NCBI GenBank assembly: GCA_910579705.1
Contig: CAJTUI010000004.1
Location: 62,001-126,000 of the forward strand
Direction of reading: 5' to 3'
DNA length: 64,000 nt
DNA from: an uncultured Christensenella sp.
GTDB taxonomy: Bacteria; Bacillota; Clostridia; Christensenellales; Borkfalkiaceae
Shown: positions 7,842 to 17,199 of the stretch, one piece after another
Layout: the number at the start of each line of letters is the position of its first letter
Position numbering within the stretch: the stretch's first letter is position 1
Notes under the pieces: model-generated
What the model was told of the DNA's origin: nothing
Seen by the model: the letters and a program-made list of their open reading frames with translations, nothing else
Databases searched by the model: none
Position numbers and translations under genes: made by a program

Positions 7842-8975
7842 TTACTGTTGCAACAGCTCCGTATAGGCCATAACGAACGGGCCGGTGCCCTTCGCGTCGT
7901 TTTCTACTACGGGTTCGGAAATATAGTATTCGTACGTGCCGTCCCGCCTTCTGTTGCTCTCGGGCCCAAGCCCCGCCATAAGACATATACCGCCGAGGTT
8001 GAGCTTGCCGTCCCGCTCCGAAAGATATTCGCGGCAGATACCCTCGAATATCCTCCGCCCCGTCGCCGCAAATCTTTTATCGACCAGACCGAGCCGCGCG
8101 CCCTTCATCATAGCATAAGCAATCATAGCGCTGCCCGAAGTTTCGAGATAGTTCCCCTCTCTTTTTCCGCAGTCCACCACCTGCCAGAACATATCCTTGT
8201 CCGCGTCTACGTACTGTTCCAGCCCTTCGAGAGTGCTCCCGAAAATTCGGTTAAGCCGCTCTTTCAGGCCTTGTGCACCGTCGGGGAAATAGCCAATCGC
8301 GTCCACAAGCCCAACGGTATACCAGCCCACCGCGCGCAACCAGAAATTTTTCGAAAGCCCCGTTTCCCTATCGCTCCAAAACGCTTTTTTCGTACAGTCC
8401 CAGCCGTGATAATACAGCTTTTTCCGCTTGTCGTACATATGCGCGTATACGTTCTCGAACTGTTTGACTATGTCTTCGAGGTTCTTGCCGCCGTTGAACT
8501 GCGTTTCGTAGCGCGTGTAAAACACCTGCGCCATATACAGCCCGTCCAGCCAGACCTGATCGGGATAAATCTTCTTGTGCCAGAAATTGCCGTACTCCGT
8601 GCGCGGCTGGCCGAGCACCTGTCTGTGCAACAGCTCAATCGCCTTCAAGTACTTGTCCTTGCCCGTTTCCGCGTACAAATCAAACAGGACGCGCCCCTCG
8701 TTGAGGTTGTCCACGTTGTAAGTTTCAAGCTCGTATCCGCGCACGTTTCCGTCCTCGTATACGTAATAGTCGATAAAATTATCGATAAAATCAAGATACC
8801 TCTTCTCGCCCCTCAACTTATAAATCGTATACAGCGAGGTCATCATACAGCCGTCTATGTAGTTCCACCCTGCCGCCTTGCCGTGCTTGATATTCTCTAT
8901 GTTCCAGACAGGCGCCTCTGGCACGGTGTCCGCAATCAGCCTGTCGATATACTTATCGATTATTCTATAATCCAT
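7842..8975 (-). CDS. Unsaturated rhamnogalacturonyl/galacturonyl hydrolase, GH105 (YteR-like)
   Basis: A 377-residue (alpha/alpha)6-barrel hydrolase that removes unsaturated uronic acid from oligosaccharides made by pectate or rhamnogalacturonan lyases. The family motifs are YNVDNLNEG (first conserved Asp, about residue 88) and WLDGLYMAQVFYTRY (catalytic Asp). No signal peptide is visible, so it acts in the cytoplasm on imported oligomers. The ATG at 8975 matches the usual MDYxxIDKY start; a GTG at 8990 overlapping the GH28 stop is the alternative. It is the last gene of the pectin transport operon and is followed by a terminator. Confidence 0.9.
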   Translation of the reverse strand: MDYRIIDKYIDRLIADTVPEAPVWNIENIKHGKAAGWNYIDGCMMTSLYTIYKLRGEKRYLDFIDNFIDYYVYEDGNVRGYELETYNVDNLNEGRVLFDLYAETGKDKYLKAIELLHRQVLGQPRTEYGNFWHKKIYPDQVWLDGLYMAQVFYTRYETQFNGGKNLEDIVKQFENVYAHMYDKRKKLYYHGWDCTKKAFWSDRETGLSKNFWLRAVGWYTVGLVDAIGYFPDGAQGLKERLNRIFGSTLEGLEQYVDADKDMFWQVVDCGKREGNYLETSGSAMIAYAMMKGARLGLVDKRFAATGRRIFEGICREYLSERDGKLNLGGICLMAGLGPESNRRRDGTYEYYISEPVVENDAKGTGPFVMAYTELLQQ

Positions 8976-8986
8976 TCCAGACGCCC

Positions 8987-10525
8987 TCACACCACAATCT
9001 CGCCGACGTTCTTCTTTATAACCTGCTCGCCCTCCACGCCCTCGAACGTGACGTTTCTGAGCTCCAACCGCTCCACGTTATCCACGTAAAGCCCCTCTTT
9101 GCAGTGCTCGCCAACGCCCGTAGCCATAGCAGGTATCGCGGGCCGTGCGTCCTTTTTAAACTTAAAGCTCACGTTTTCGAGTACGACTTCCTTGACGGGC
9201 TGCTCGACAAGTCCGTCGAAATACCCCGCCATACACTCGCAGTCCACGCACTCGATGTCGCGGAACGCGAAACGGCCGAGGTAAGGCGTGCCGTCGTCCA
9301 CGGGAATTTCAGGGTCGCGCGACCAGACGTATTCGGTCTTGCCGTCGGGGTCGCAGTAGTAGTACATATTGATTACGAGCGGGGTGATAACGTTCACCAT
9401 CCTGATATTTTCAAAGCACACGCCGTCGATAACCGCGTCCTTGCCGCGGCCGCGGCGGGACTTGATGCGCAGGCCCCTGTCCGTGTTGTTAAACACGCAA
9501 CGGTTGACGGTAAGGTTGGTTACGCCGCCGCTCATTTCACTGCCTAAAACTATCGCGCCGTGACCGTCGCAAAACAGATTGTTGTGAAGATAGTGGTTGC
9601 TTGCGGGCGTTTTATAGGTCTTGCCCATATACAGCTTGCCGCTCTTTATGGCGCAGCAATCGTCGCCCACGCTGAACTTACAGCCCGCTATCTCCACGCC
9701 GTTACAGCTTTCGGGGTCGAGTCCGTCCGTGTTGGGCGCGGTTGCGGGGCATTTTACGCTTATGCCGTAAAACCCGAGATTTTTCGAAAAGAAGGGGTGG
9801 AAATTCCAGGAGGCCGAGTTCATACCCGTTATGCCGTGGAACGCCACGTTTTCGCACCTGTTGAGGAAAACCAGCCTCGGCCGCGCAACTTTCCTGCCCT
9901 TAGGGGTCGCCCACCAGGTGGAGTTTACCGCATTGCCGTCTATCACGCCCTCGCCGATTATCTTTATGTTTTTCTGGCCGAACGCAGATATAAGCGCCTG
10001 ATGGCAGTCGTAAGGCTCGCCCTCCCAGCTTGCCGTTATTATCTCCTTTCCGTCAGCGAACGTTCTGGCAGGCACCACGGGGTAATGGCTTTCCACGGTG
10101 TCGCCGAGCAGGGTCGCGCCGCGCGCAAGTTCGAGCGTTACGTTGCTTTTGAGCGTGACGGGGCGGATAAGGTAAGTGCCTGCGGGCACGTACACGCGGC
10201 CGCCCTCGGGACAGTTATCTATCGCGGACTGGATAACGGCGGTGTCGTCCGTAGCTCCGTCGCCTGCCGCGCCGAGCGCTTTCACGTCCGAAACGGAAGT
10301 TTCCGCGCACGTTTCGAAAACCGCCTTGCAGTTCCCGCCCGTAATTTCCAGTTCGTAGCGGGTTGCGGGTTTGAGGTTGAAGAGCGAAAACACGTTCGTA
10401 TCCCTTTCGCACTGCTCCTCAACGCCGTTCAAAATCACTTTATAGCTTTGCGGCGCATAGTAGGGGTTTGTATTTTCCAGTTCGAAACACGCCGAGGTGC
10501 TTGAAACAAACAATTTTTTAAACAT
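8987..10525 (-). CDS. Polygalacturonase, GH28
   Basis: A 512-residue right-handed beta-helix pectinase. All four GH28 signatures are present: NTDG (APNTDGLDPES), GDDCCAIKSG, GHGAIVLGSE and RGLRIKS. An N-terminal domain of about 80 residues looks fibronectin-III-like, as in exo-acting cytoplasmic GH28 enzymes. There is no signal peptide, so it probably trims galacturonate from imported oligogalacturonides. The ATG at 10525 follows GGAGAG with eight-base spacing; a TTG six bases earlier is less likely. Its start overlaps the end of the preceding membrane-protein gene by eight bases. Confidence 0.93.
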   Translation of the reverse strand: MFKKLFVSSTSACFELENTNPYYAPQSYKVILNGVEEQCERDTNVFSLFNLKPATRYELEITGGNCKAVFETCAETSVSDVKALGAAGDGATDDTAVIQSAIDNCPEGGRVYVPAGTYLIRPVTLKSNVTLELARGATLLGDTVESHYPVVPARTFADGKEIITASWEGEPYDCHQALISAFGQKNIKIIGEGVIDGNAVNSTWWATPKGRKVARPRLVFLNRCENVAFHGITGMNSASWNFHPFFSKNLGFYGISVKCPATAPNTDGLDPESCNGVEIAGCKFSVGDDCCAIKSGKLYMGKTYKTPASNHYLHNNLFCDGHGAIVLGSEMSGGVTNLTVNRCVFNNTDRGLRIKSRRGRGKDAVIDGVCFENIRMVNVITPLVINMYYYCDPDGKTEYVWSRDPEIPVDDGTPYLGRFAFRDIECVDCECMAGYFDGLVEQPVKEVVLENVSFKFKKDARPAIPAMATGVGEHCKEGLYVDNVERLELRNVTFEGVEGEQVIKKNVGEIVV

Positions 10526-11219
10526 TTGCAACGCTCTCCTTTTTCCTGAGTTTTCTGACTATGCCGACCACCCCGTCCTTAATGCCTATGAACGCCATAT
10601 CTATCGCAAGCGTTATCACGCCGAAAAGCAGGGGTTCCACGCCGCCGAGCACGCTCTCCGCGCCCGATATTTTAATAATCAACTCGTTCAGGCCCGCATA
10701 ACAGACCATTACGAACGCTATAACAAGCACGTAGTAGATTATGTTTGCGAAAAACGTCCAGAACGCTTTGAACGGGAACGGAAACATCATAAACGCGTCG
10801 TACTCCCGCCTGTCCGTTTCCATAAACCTGAAAAGCGGGTTGACCAGTACGTCCACTACAAGCCCTATAACCGCGCCCAGAATAACCGCCCTGTCAAGGC
10901 TGTCCATACCGCTCAGCCCCCACATAACGAAATAACAGACCATTCCCGCGAACCACCACTTGACAAACAGCGCCTTGACCCAGGCGGGAATGCGGCCGAG
11001 AAAGTCGGTCTTATACGGGTCGAACTTGCGCTGCACGCCGCGGCGCGTAACGTTCTTCGGGTCGTCAACGCCCGTGCAGTCGGAAATGTTCATAGACACC
11101 TCCTCCGCGCCCGCCGGGACCTCGCCGCGGAGCGCGGCAACAAGCTCGTCAACCTTGTCGGTCTTTAAATCGTAGTAGTCGGTAATATCCGTTTCTTTGA
11201 ATTTCTTGTTTTTCGCCAT
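10518..11219 (-). CDS. Four-helix membrane protein of unknown function (accessory gene D of pectin transporter)
   Basis: A 233-residue protein with a cytoplasmic, charged N-terminal region of about 80 residues (MAKNKKFKETDITDYYDLKTDK onwards), then about four hydrophobic segments near 83-105, 110-132, 155-180 and 190-212, and a basic tail. I do not recognise the family. It lies between another small membrane protein and GH28 within the transporter operon and overlaps GH28. The context suggests a role in the assembly or control of the pectin-oligomer ABC transporter, but that is inference only. Confidence 0.75.
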   Translation of the reverse strand: MAKNKKFKETDITDYYDLKTDKVDELVAALRGEVPAGAEEVSMNISDCTGVDDPKNVTRRGVQRKFDPYKTDFLGRIPAWVKALFVKWWFAGMVCYFVMWGLSGMDSLDRAVILGAVIGLVVDVLVNPLFRFMETDRREYDAFMMFPFPFKAFWTFFANIIYYVLVIAFVMVCYAGLNELIIKISGAESVLGGVEPLLFGVITLAIDMAFIGIKDGVVGIVRKLRKKESVANV

Positions 11220-11240
11220 AAGTGTCGCCTTTTCGAAAAA

Positions 11241-11265
11241 TAACCGACAAACATATTGTCGGTTA
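11241..11265 (-). other. Intercistronic hairpin between accessory genes C and D
   Basis: A 10-bp perfect inverted repeat, TAACCGACAA and TTGTCGGTTA, with a five-base loop in a 66-base gap inside the operon. On the minus strand there is no U tract after it, so a processing or stabilising hairpin is likelier than a terminator. Confidence 0.6.
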
Positions 11266-11285
11266 AAATTCGGTTGATATTGTAA

Positions 11286-11921
11286 TTAAACCTCTGCGCT
11301 GGTATCGATCTCGCCCTTGATTTCGGTCGACTCCACGTTCTTTTTTGTGTTAATCTTCGCAATCAGTTTGCCGTAGTAGGGATAAGTCGCGGTGAGAATT
11401 GCCGCCAGCCCCACAAGCACCGCGTGAGCAAGCACGCCGTACATCGCCGCATAGATATATTTCTCGCGCACGGCTTTGAGCGCTATATCGAGCTCGCCCG
11501 AGTCGAATTTGAGCAGAACGTCCGCCCAGGCCTTGGACCACTGCACGTACAGCAGTATATCCAGCCCTATCATTACCGCCATAAACACGAACGTCAAAAC
11601 CAGCATAACTACTTTGGGCTTTTTCGCGCGTTTGGGGAACGAATACATAAACAGCAACAGCACGAGTATACTGAAAAGCGTGTTTACGAACGTGCTTATG
11701 GGCACGCCCGTCTTGGCGTATTCCAGCGCCGCCTGAGATATTTTTCCGAGCAGAAACAGAAACACGAGCGAGGACACCGCAAGCATAAAGAACGCAATGT
11801 TCATAGGCCTGTGTTTGAGTTTAACGACAAACTTTCTGAACCATTCCTTAATGCCGCCGACCACTCTCTTGCCGAGCGGCGGCTTTTCCACAGATTGACC
11901 CACAACCTGATTTTCAGCCAT
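11286..11921 (-). CDS. Four-helix membrane protein of unknown function (accessory gene C of pectin transporter)
   Basis: A 211-residue protein with a basic N-terminus (to about residue 40), four hydrophobic helices at roughly 42-65, 77-100, 104-128 and 155-178, and an acidic C-tail. No known family is recognised. It starts one base after the ATPase stop (ATPase ends at 11923), so the two are tightly linked. No solute-transport motif such as the EAA loop is visible. Like its three companions it has the size and topology of a small accessory subunit. Role unknown. Confidence 0.75.
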   Translation of the reverse strand: MAENQVVGQSVEKPPLGKRVVGGIKEWFRKFVVKLKHRPMNIAFFMLAVSSLVFLFLLGKISQAALEYAKTGVPISTFVNTLFSILVLLLFMYSFPKRAKKPKVVMLVLTFVFMAVMIGLDILLYVQWSKAWADVLLKFDSGELDIALKAVREKYIYAAMYGVLAHAVLVGLAAILTATYPYYGKLIAKINTKKNVESTEIKGEIDTSAEV

Positions 11922-11922
11922 A

Positions 11923-13056
11923 TTACACCTCTTTCCTTATCGCTTTTCCGTATTCCGTAACAGTTTCTTTAAGTTCTTTCGTTCTCGGGTCGGGCTTAAT
12001 CTCCGTCTTGTTCGGCTCGAAAAAGTGCGTCATAGCGGGGTCGAACCCAATCCCAATCTCGTCGCCCGCGGCGTAGTTGCACCACTCCGTGAACTTGCAG
12101 ACAACGTACTTCGTCCCGCCGACTTTGCCGTGCACAAGCGTGTTCATACCCAGATTTTCATTGTTGGTAATGCTCAGTTTGACCGGCCCCGAACGGGTCA
12201 CGTTTTCGGGCCGCACGCCCAAAATAACGCTCTTGCCCTCGTAATCTTTCAAAACCTCTTTCTGCTGCGCGTTAAGCGGATACTCGAAATGCTCGTTCAC
12301 GAACTTCCCGTCCCTGATCTCGCCGTCAAACATATTCATAGGCGGCAAGCCTATGAAGGTTGCGACGAACGTGTTTGCGGGCTTTTCGTACAAATCAATC
12401 GGCGAGCCTATCTGCTGTACGCGCCCCATAGACATACACACAATCCTGTCCGCAAGCGTAAGCGCCTCCGTCTGGTCGTGCGTTACGTACATAATAGTCG
12501 CGTTCAGCTTTTTATGGAGAAGGATAAGCTCCCTTCTCATAGAGCCCCTGAGCTTTGCGTCCAGATTGGAAAGCGGCTCGTCAAACAGGAAGAGCTTGGG
12601 GTTGCGGACAATGGCGCGGCCCATAGCCACGCGCTGGCGCTGACCGCCCGAAAGCTGTTTCGGCTTTTTGTTGAGCTGGCTCTTCAAATCGAGAATCTCC
12701 GCCGCCGCCATAACTTTTCTGTGGATAAGCTCCTTGCTTTCCTTTCTCAGCGTGAGCGAGAACGCCATATTTTCGTAGATAGTCATATGCCCGTACAACG
12801 CATAGTTCTGGAACACCATAGCTATGTCCCTGTTTTTGGGCGGCTCCTTCGTGCAGTCCTTGCCGTCTATTATGAGTTTGCCCGCGGTTATGTCTTCCAG
12901 CCCCGCGACCATTCTCAGCGTTGTGGATTTACCGCAACCCGACGGCCCTACGAGCACTATAAACTCGCCGTCTTTGATTTCGAGGTCAAACCCGTATACG
13001 GCCTGCACCCCGCCGTCGTAAATTTTATCTAAATTCTGTATCTTAACTTCGGGCAT
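11923..13056 (-). CDS. Sugar ABC transporter ATPase, MsmX/UgpC type
   Basis: A 377-residue CUT1-type ATPase that powers sugar uptake. The Walker A is GPSGCGKST (about residues 37-45), the Q loop is in MVFQNYALY, the signature is LSGGQRQRVAMGRA, the Walker B is LFLFDEP and the switch is THD. A TOBE-type domain fills the region after about 240. The usual ALYPHM after the Q loop reads ALYGHM here. The last about 30 residues are a charged tail. It sits in the middle of the pectin transport operon, flanked on each side by two small membrane proteins, and is presumably the motor for the LplB/LplC-type permeases. Its ATG overlaps the preceding stop. Confidence 0.93.
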   Translation of the reverse strand: MPEVKIQNLDKIYDGGVQAVYGFDLEIKDGEFIVLVGPSGCGKSTTLRMVAGLEDITAGKLIIDGKDCTKEPPKNRDIAMVFQNYALYGHMTIYENMAFSLTLRKESKELIHRKVMAAAEILDLKSQLNKKPKQLSGGQRQRVAMGRAIVRNPKLFLFDEPLSNLDAKLRGSMRRELILLHKKLNATIMYVTHDQTEALTLADRIVCMSMGRVQQIGSPIDLYEKPANTFVATFIGLPPMNMFDGEIRDGKFVNEHFEYPLNAQQKEVLKDYEGKSVILGVRPENVTRSGPVKLSITNNENLGMNTLVHGKVGGTKYVVCKFTEWCNYAAGDEIGIGFDPAMTHFFEPNKTEIKPDPRTKELKETVTEYGKAIRKEV

Positions 13057-13652
13057 CAGTCCACCTCCGCGCGTGTTTCCTGCGCGTCGAGCTTTTTAAC
13101 GACGTCCATAACGTCCACTTCGCCGCTTTCGACCTTTGCCATATACGCGCCGAGCCTGACGGACTGAATCCAGCCCAACACCGCCGCCGCGACAAGGCAG
13201 GCCGCGGACGCGCAAAGATATACGGTAAGGATAGTAAATTCAACCCAGCTCTGCTCCGGCGTGGGGAAGAACCCGAAATAGCCTACCGTCAGAATCTGGT
13301 TTTTAAGGCCCCAGAGCGGGTAACCGAATATACGTACGACCTGTATGACCGCAATGGCCAAAAGCACGTAGCTGTACGTCTTTTTGTAGTTTTTAACGTT
13401 TTCGGACGAAAGAAACACGGTGAGAAGGATTACGAGCGTTAATATTACCGAAACGCCCATAAGCGTAAGCCCCGCGTAATTTTCCGAGCCCGTAGTGTAA
13501 TAGAAGTTGCCCGAAATGCCGTATAACAGCATAAAGTACAGGCAGTTGAACACAAGCCCCAAAAGCGCGAGTATCTGCGCGGCCTTGTTTTTCTTATAGC
13601 GCATTATGTCGTGCGAGATAATTACCTGCTCGGGAGTTTTCTCATTCTTCAT
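13056..13652 (-). CDS. Four-helix membrane protein of unknown function (accessory gene B of pectin transporter)
   Basis: A 198-residue protein with about four hydrophobic helices (near 25-47, 62-84, 92-113 and 138-164) and an acidic C-tail (KVESGEVDVMDVVKKLDAQE). The ATG at 13652 overlaps the stop of the previous gene (TAATG) and is preceded by GGAGG, which fixes this start rather than an upstream in-frame one. The end overlaps the ATPase start. No family is recognised. Coupled translation on both sides supports a stoichiometric role with the transporter. Confidence 0.77.
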   Translation of the reverse strand: MKNEKTPEQVIISHDIMRYKKNKAAQILALLGLVFNCLYFMLLYGISGNFYYTTGSENYAGLTLMGVSVILTLVILLTVFLSSENVKNYKKTYSYVLLAIAVIQVVRIFGYPLWGLKNQILTVGYFGFFPTPEQSWVEFTILTVYLCASAACLVAAAVLGWIQSVRLGAYMAKVESGEVDVMDVVKKLDAQETRAEVD

Positions 13653-14311
13653 TACGCAACCTCCTTGACAAGTCCGCCGCGCAGGAGCGCCTTTTCGCCC
13701 TGCATCAGCTTGATTTTCCATACAAGGTTAAGCGCGTATCCCGCCGCGACGGCCAGAAGCAGCGCGGCAACGGCGTAACCGAAGTATACGGACCAGATAT
13801 TTGTATAGCTGAATTCTTTATTGGGATACAGATAATTGTAAACGCCCTGAATTCCCGCTGAGTAGTCGGTATTTAAAACCACCGATTGGCAGTTTGCGCA
13901 AAGCGCGATAATCGTTATTGCAAGCGCAACCGAGAACGCAATGACCACGCCTATCGAAATATAGTTCGTGATATAGTAGTTGCGCCTCTTGTTGGTCGCC
14001 GTGACGTAGTTAAACACCACGCAGAGCACCATAATTATTCCGAGGGTAAGCAAAAGATCGCTTATGTTATTGACTATTTTAAAAATCTTTTCGGAACCGA
14101 GCGCGATAACAGTGTGCTCTTCAAAGTTGCCCTGAAACGGGTTTCCCGTATGGTAAGTGTACGATGCCTCCACCTTTGCCGACGCGTCGTACAGTCTGGA
14201 AATTTCAAACAGAGAACCGCTGACAAACACAAGCGCCAGCACTATGCTGAGCGCCGCAACTATTAGCGAAACCAGCATAAAGATTTTCTGAAATTTCATC
14301 TGAGTTTTCAT
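13652..14311 (-). CDS. Four-helix membrane protein of unknown function (accessory gene A of pectin transporter)
   Basis: A 219-residue protein with about four hydrophobic helices (near 10-33, 82-104, 116-140 and 168-194) and an extracytoplasmic loop of roughly 45 residues between the first two. The ATG at 14311 is chosen because GGGGA lies seven bases upstream; an in-frame ATG at 14317 is too close. It is the first gene after the binding protein and is separated from it by a strong 11-bp hairpin. No family is recognised. It is one of four such genes, A-D, placed around the ATPase gene. Confidence 0.75.
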   Translation of the reverse strand: MKTQMKFQKIFMLVSLIVAALSIVLALVFVSGSLFEISRLYDASAKVEASYTYHTGNPFQGNFEEHTVIALGSEKIFKIVNNISDLLLTLGIIMVLCVVFNYVTATNKRRNYYITNYISIGVVIAFSVALAITIIALCANCQSVVLNTDYSAGIQGVYNYLYPNKEFSYTNIWSVYFGYAVAALLLAVAAGYALNLVWKIKLMQGEKALLRGGLVKEVA

Positions 14312-14338
14312 ATTCATTTCCCCGTAAAAGAGCGTATC

Positions 14339-14363
14339 GCGCGCCCGCCCGAGGCGGGCGCGC
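14339..14363 (-). other. Strong intercistronic hairpin downstream of the binding-protein gene
   Basis: GCGCGCCCGCC pairs perfectly with GGCGGGCGCGC around a three-base loop. There is no U tract on the minus strand. Such hairpins after binding-protein genes often protect the upstream mRNA and lower expression of the genes behind; this function is inferred. Confidence 0.65.
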
Positions 14364-14393
14364 AACCGTCTTAAATTACTTTAAAAGGTTGAA

Positions 14394-17165
14394 TTATTTT
14401 TTGATTAAGTTGTTGTAGTACTGCGCGAGCGACAGCCAGGCGTTTGCCATATAACCGTCAACGATCGTAAGTCCGCCGTAGGAGTTGTTGCCAGAAAGCA
14501 TAGCGATTACGCCGTCTGCATTTGCGGGAAGTTTAAGGTTAAGCGACGAGATGCAAGCAATTGTTTTGGTCGTGTCGTAGCCGTAGTACATCATATCGGT
14601 AAGCAGGTTGGCATCTATGGCTTTATTCGCATAGAAGAAGTTATTGCCCTTATCGCCCTTGCCCGAAACGTACTTGTACGTATCCGCCATAGCCGTGGTC
14701 TCCGCGGTGGAGAACGGAAGTGTGGTGGGAGAAAGCGTATACCAGAGATTATCGAAATTAATCTGAGGCGTGGTGTGCTTGATAGTGCCGTTTACAAGCG
14801 CGATAGCGACTATGTCCGAACCTACGATACCGTTTTTGGACGTGCACTGATATTCGAAACCCTGGTCCTTGATGCCCAGGTTAAGGCAGCTGCCGAGGAA
14901 GTAACGCGCGTGGTTAGTAAAGCTCTGCTTTGCCGTGTTATAGAAGATGTTAAGGTTTTCCGTGGTGAGCGTGGGTATCTGCTTGCCCTTATAATACGTT
15001 CCGCTGTAAAGCTCGTTCTTATAGCAGAAGTAATCCTTGGTATGCTCGCTCGTGACGAAATACTTCGTTCCGTCGTAAGTTGCTACGATACCTTCACTCT
15101 TAGCCGCTTCCAGAGTCTTATTGGACTTGGTTGCATACCAGGTTCCGTTGGGGTTTGTGTTTCCGTTAGTGGACTGAGGGCCGTAGGTCATAAGAATCTG
15201 ACCGTCGTTGGAATAGAAATAATCGATAAACGCAAGCACTGCGGCAAGCTTTTCGGGCTTGTTTTCAACGTACTTTTTGGGAACGCAGAAACCGCCGTCT
15301 TTAACGCCGCGCCAGCTTTCCGTAAATCTCATAACGGTGTCTTTCTTCCCGTCCTCGTCGGTATCCCATCTCGAAACGGGGGTGAGAATAGGCGCGTAGT
15401 TATAGCCTTCCTCCACTTTGCCCGTTACCGTTCCGTCGGCAACGAAACCGCCCTTCGCGGTCTGAGTCTGAACGTAGTCGGTAGAGCTGAGTATCTGAGG
15501 GCCGTTGTTGCTTTCGCCGTTGGCGATAGTTGCGTAACCGTCAACCGTTGCCGTGCCCGTATAGTACAGACCTTCCTTGGCAAGGTTGCTGATATTCGCA
15601 AGCGCGTCCCACGTTGCCTTGTTGGCGCGCGCGTCGTGCATATTGCCTTCCCCGTCGATATACGTGAAAAGGTTCATATATCTGGAAGTAAGGCCGCGGA
15701 CGCCGTAAAGCTCTCCCGCCATAGACGCAACGTCGTAAGTTCTGTTGGTATAGCCCGTACGCGAGCCGAGGAAATATGTGTCCCCCGCGCCCTTGACGCT
15801 GTTACCGAGCAGGTCCGTGCTGGTTAACGCGCATCTGCCGAGCGCAACGTAAAGGTCAACGTCCCAGGCCGCGTAAGCGCTGTTAAACACGTCCGAAAGC
15901 TTGGTGTAGAACGCCGCCGTTTCGCCTTCCTTGTGGTATGCGACCTTGATATACTCCTGTAAAATCTTGGTGAGCTTAGCGCCCGTTACCGCGCCGTTTG
16001 TGGAGTTGATGGCGTGATTCTGCAAGTCGACAATGTTTCCGCTTGCGCCCGTGTAAGCCGAGCCAGCCGCGTCCTTTACCGCCTTGCCGAGAGGAGTTGA
16101 CTCGTTCTTTGCAGCGGTCAACGCCGCGCCGTAGTCAACGACAATCTCAACCGTCTTATAGATGTCCGTAACTTCCGACTTGTTTTCGCCTGTGACGACC
16201 GAGGGGTCGGTTACGGCAATCTTGTAGTTGTCCGCAGCCGTAGTGCCCATATACGCGGTGACGGAGGACTTGTTGCCAACAACCGTCTGCACGCCCTTCT
16301 GCGCGTTTGCGTTCTTCGCATTGGCCTGAGCGGCGAAAGTTCCCGTAGCGGCCGTAAGGTCGGTCACGTCAAGAAGTTTTTCGACGATATCCTTGCGCAT
16401 AAGCACGTACTTCTCTATATCGTCGTTACCGTCGAAATAAGGGAGCATATACATTGCGCCCGTCTTGGTGTCCGCGGTGAGCGAAAGCCTTGTGACGGGG
16501 TTCTGGTCTATAAACGCCTTGTAGTTGGGCATATAGTACAGATAATCGTTGATATTGAGGAACGAACCGTTCTTCGCCTGCTCGGTAAGAATGGTGTCCG
16601 CCGACGCCGTTATAAGCGCATAGTTTGCAAGACTTCCGTTCTGGGTGATGGTTTTAATCATTTCGCTGGCTTTGGTGCCGCCGTTTGCTACCCAGTCGTC
16701 CGTAAACTTGACGTTGAGCTGCTCCTGCAAAGCCGCCCAGGCGGGTTTAAGCGAGCCCGACGCATAGGTGTGACCCGCAAGCGTTGCGGAGTCCGCGGTG
16801 GAGCCGCCGAGCGCCTGTATCTGGTCCTTATGATAAGTAATACCCGTAGCCGTTTTTTCGTAGCCGAGCGAAGTATGCAGCTCCGTATTTGCCGCGTACG
16901 TGGGCATATCGTGTTCGTCTACGCTGGGGGTGTACGCCGCGTCGAGCGTGGGCTTTTCGCCCCTGTCGAAGACGTATCCCGGTTTGTCGGGATCGTCAGG
17001 GTCGTCGGGATCGTCGGGATTGGGTTTATCGGGATCCTCGGGTCCCGGACCGGGAGGGTTGGGGTTGGGTTTTTCGGTGTTGTCGCACGCCGTAACAGAG
17101 AACATCATTGTGCCCGCCATTACAACCGCGACAGCTGCCATTGCAAGTCTTTTGATTTTTGTCAT
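14394..17165 (-). CDS. Extracellular solute-binding lipoprotein, very long (923 aa), probable pectin-oligomer receptor
   Basis: A secreted lipoprotein with a classic signal (MTKIKRLAMAAVAVVMAGTM) and lipobox SVTAC at about residue 27. A Pro/Asp/Asn-rich linker follows to about residue 62. The body has the look of a family-1 binding protein of the LplA/YtcQ group (segments such as LANYALITASADTIL, GGFCVPKKYV and LAFIDYFYSNDGQILMTYG) but is nearly twice the usual 450-550 residues. The gene lies directly downstream of the two LplB/LplC-type permeases, and pectinase genes share the operon, so oligogalacturonide binding is inferred. The RBS is AAGGAG. A GGGGC/GCCCC hairpin precedes the gene and a strong hairpin follows it. 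Confidence 0.88.
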   Translation of the reverse strand: MTKIKRLAMAAVAVVMAGTMMFSVTACDNTEKPNPNPPGPGPEDPDKPNPDDPDDPDDPDKPGYVFDRGEKPTLDAAYTPSVDEHDMPTYAANTELHTSLGYEKTATGITYHKDQIQALGGSTADSATLAGHTYASGSLKPAWAALQEQLNVKFTDDWVANGGTKASEMIKTITQNGSLANYALITASADTILTEQAKNGSFLNINDYLYYMPNYKAFIDQNPVTRLSLTADTKTGAMYMLPYFDGNDDIEKYVLMRKDIVEKLLDVTDLTAATGTFAAQANAKNANAQKGVQTVVGNKSSVTAYMGTTAADNYKIAVTDPSVVTGENKSEVTDIYKTVEIVVDYGAALTAAKNESTPLGKAVKDAAGSAYTGASGNIVDLQNHAINSTNGAVTGAKLTKILQEYIKVAYHKEGETAAFYTKLSDVFNSAYAAWDVDLYVALGRCALTSTDLLGNSVKGAGDTYFLGSRTGYTNRTYDVASMAGELYGVRGLTSRYMNLFTYIDGEGNMHDARANKATWDALANISNLAKEGLYYTGTATVDGYATIANGESNNGPQILSSTDYVQTQTAKGGFVADGTVTGKVEEGYNYAPILTPVSRWDTDEDGKKDTVMRFTESWRGVKDGGFCVPKKYVENKPEKLAAVLAFIDYFYSNDGQILMTYGPQSTNGNTNPNGTWYATKSNKTLEAAKSEGIVATYDGTKYFVTSEHTKDYFCYKNELYSGTYYKGKQIPTLTTENLNIFYNTAKQSFTNHARYFLGSCLNLGIKDQGFEYQCTSKNGIVGSDIVAIALVNGTIKHTTPQINFDNLWYTLSPTTLPFSTAETTAMADTYKYVSGKGDKGNNFFYANKAIDANLLTDMMYYGYDTTKTIACISSLNLKLPANADGVIAMLSGNNSYGGLTIVDGYMANAWLSLAQYYNNLIKK
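16987..17020. repeat. Short tandem repeat encoding the Asp-Pro linker
   Basis: About four 9-bp units related to TCGGGATCG encode the DDP-type spacer behind the lipobox of the binding protein. The units are imperfect, and length variation between strains would be expected. Confidence 0.7.
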
Positions 17166-17199
17166 CTTTTTCTCCTTATTTTAATTCCTATTTTTATTC

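Noticed and set aside
7848..9089. Long open frame (over 400 codons) on the plus strand opposite the GH105 gene
   Set aside because: It is the mirror of a real gene with clear GH105 motifs; the translation is Arg/Val/His-rich with no family features and no ribosome site.
16960..17060. Possible CRISPR-like or mobile repeat in the GTCGTCGGG tract
   Set aside because: The units are 9 bp, in frame, and encode a Pro/Asp linker of the binding lipoprotein.
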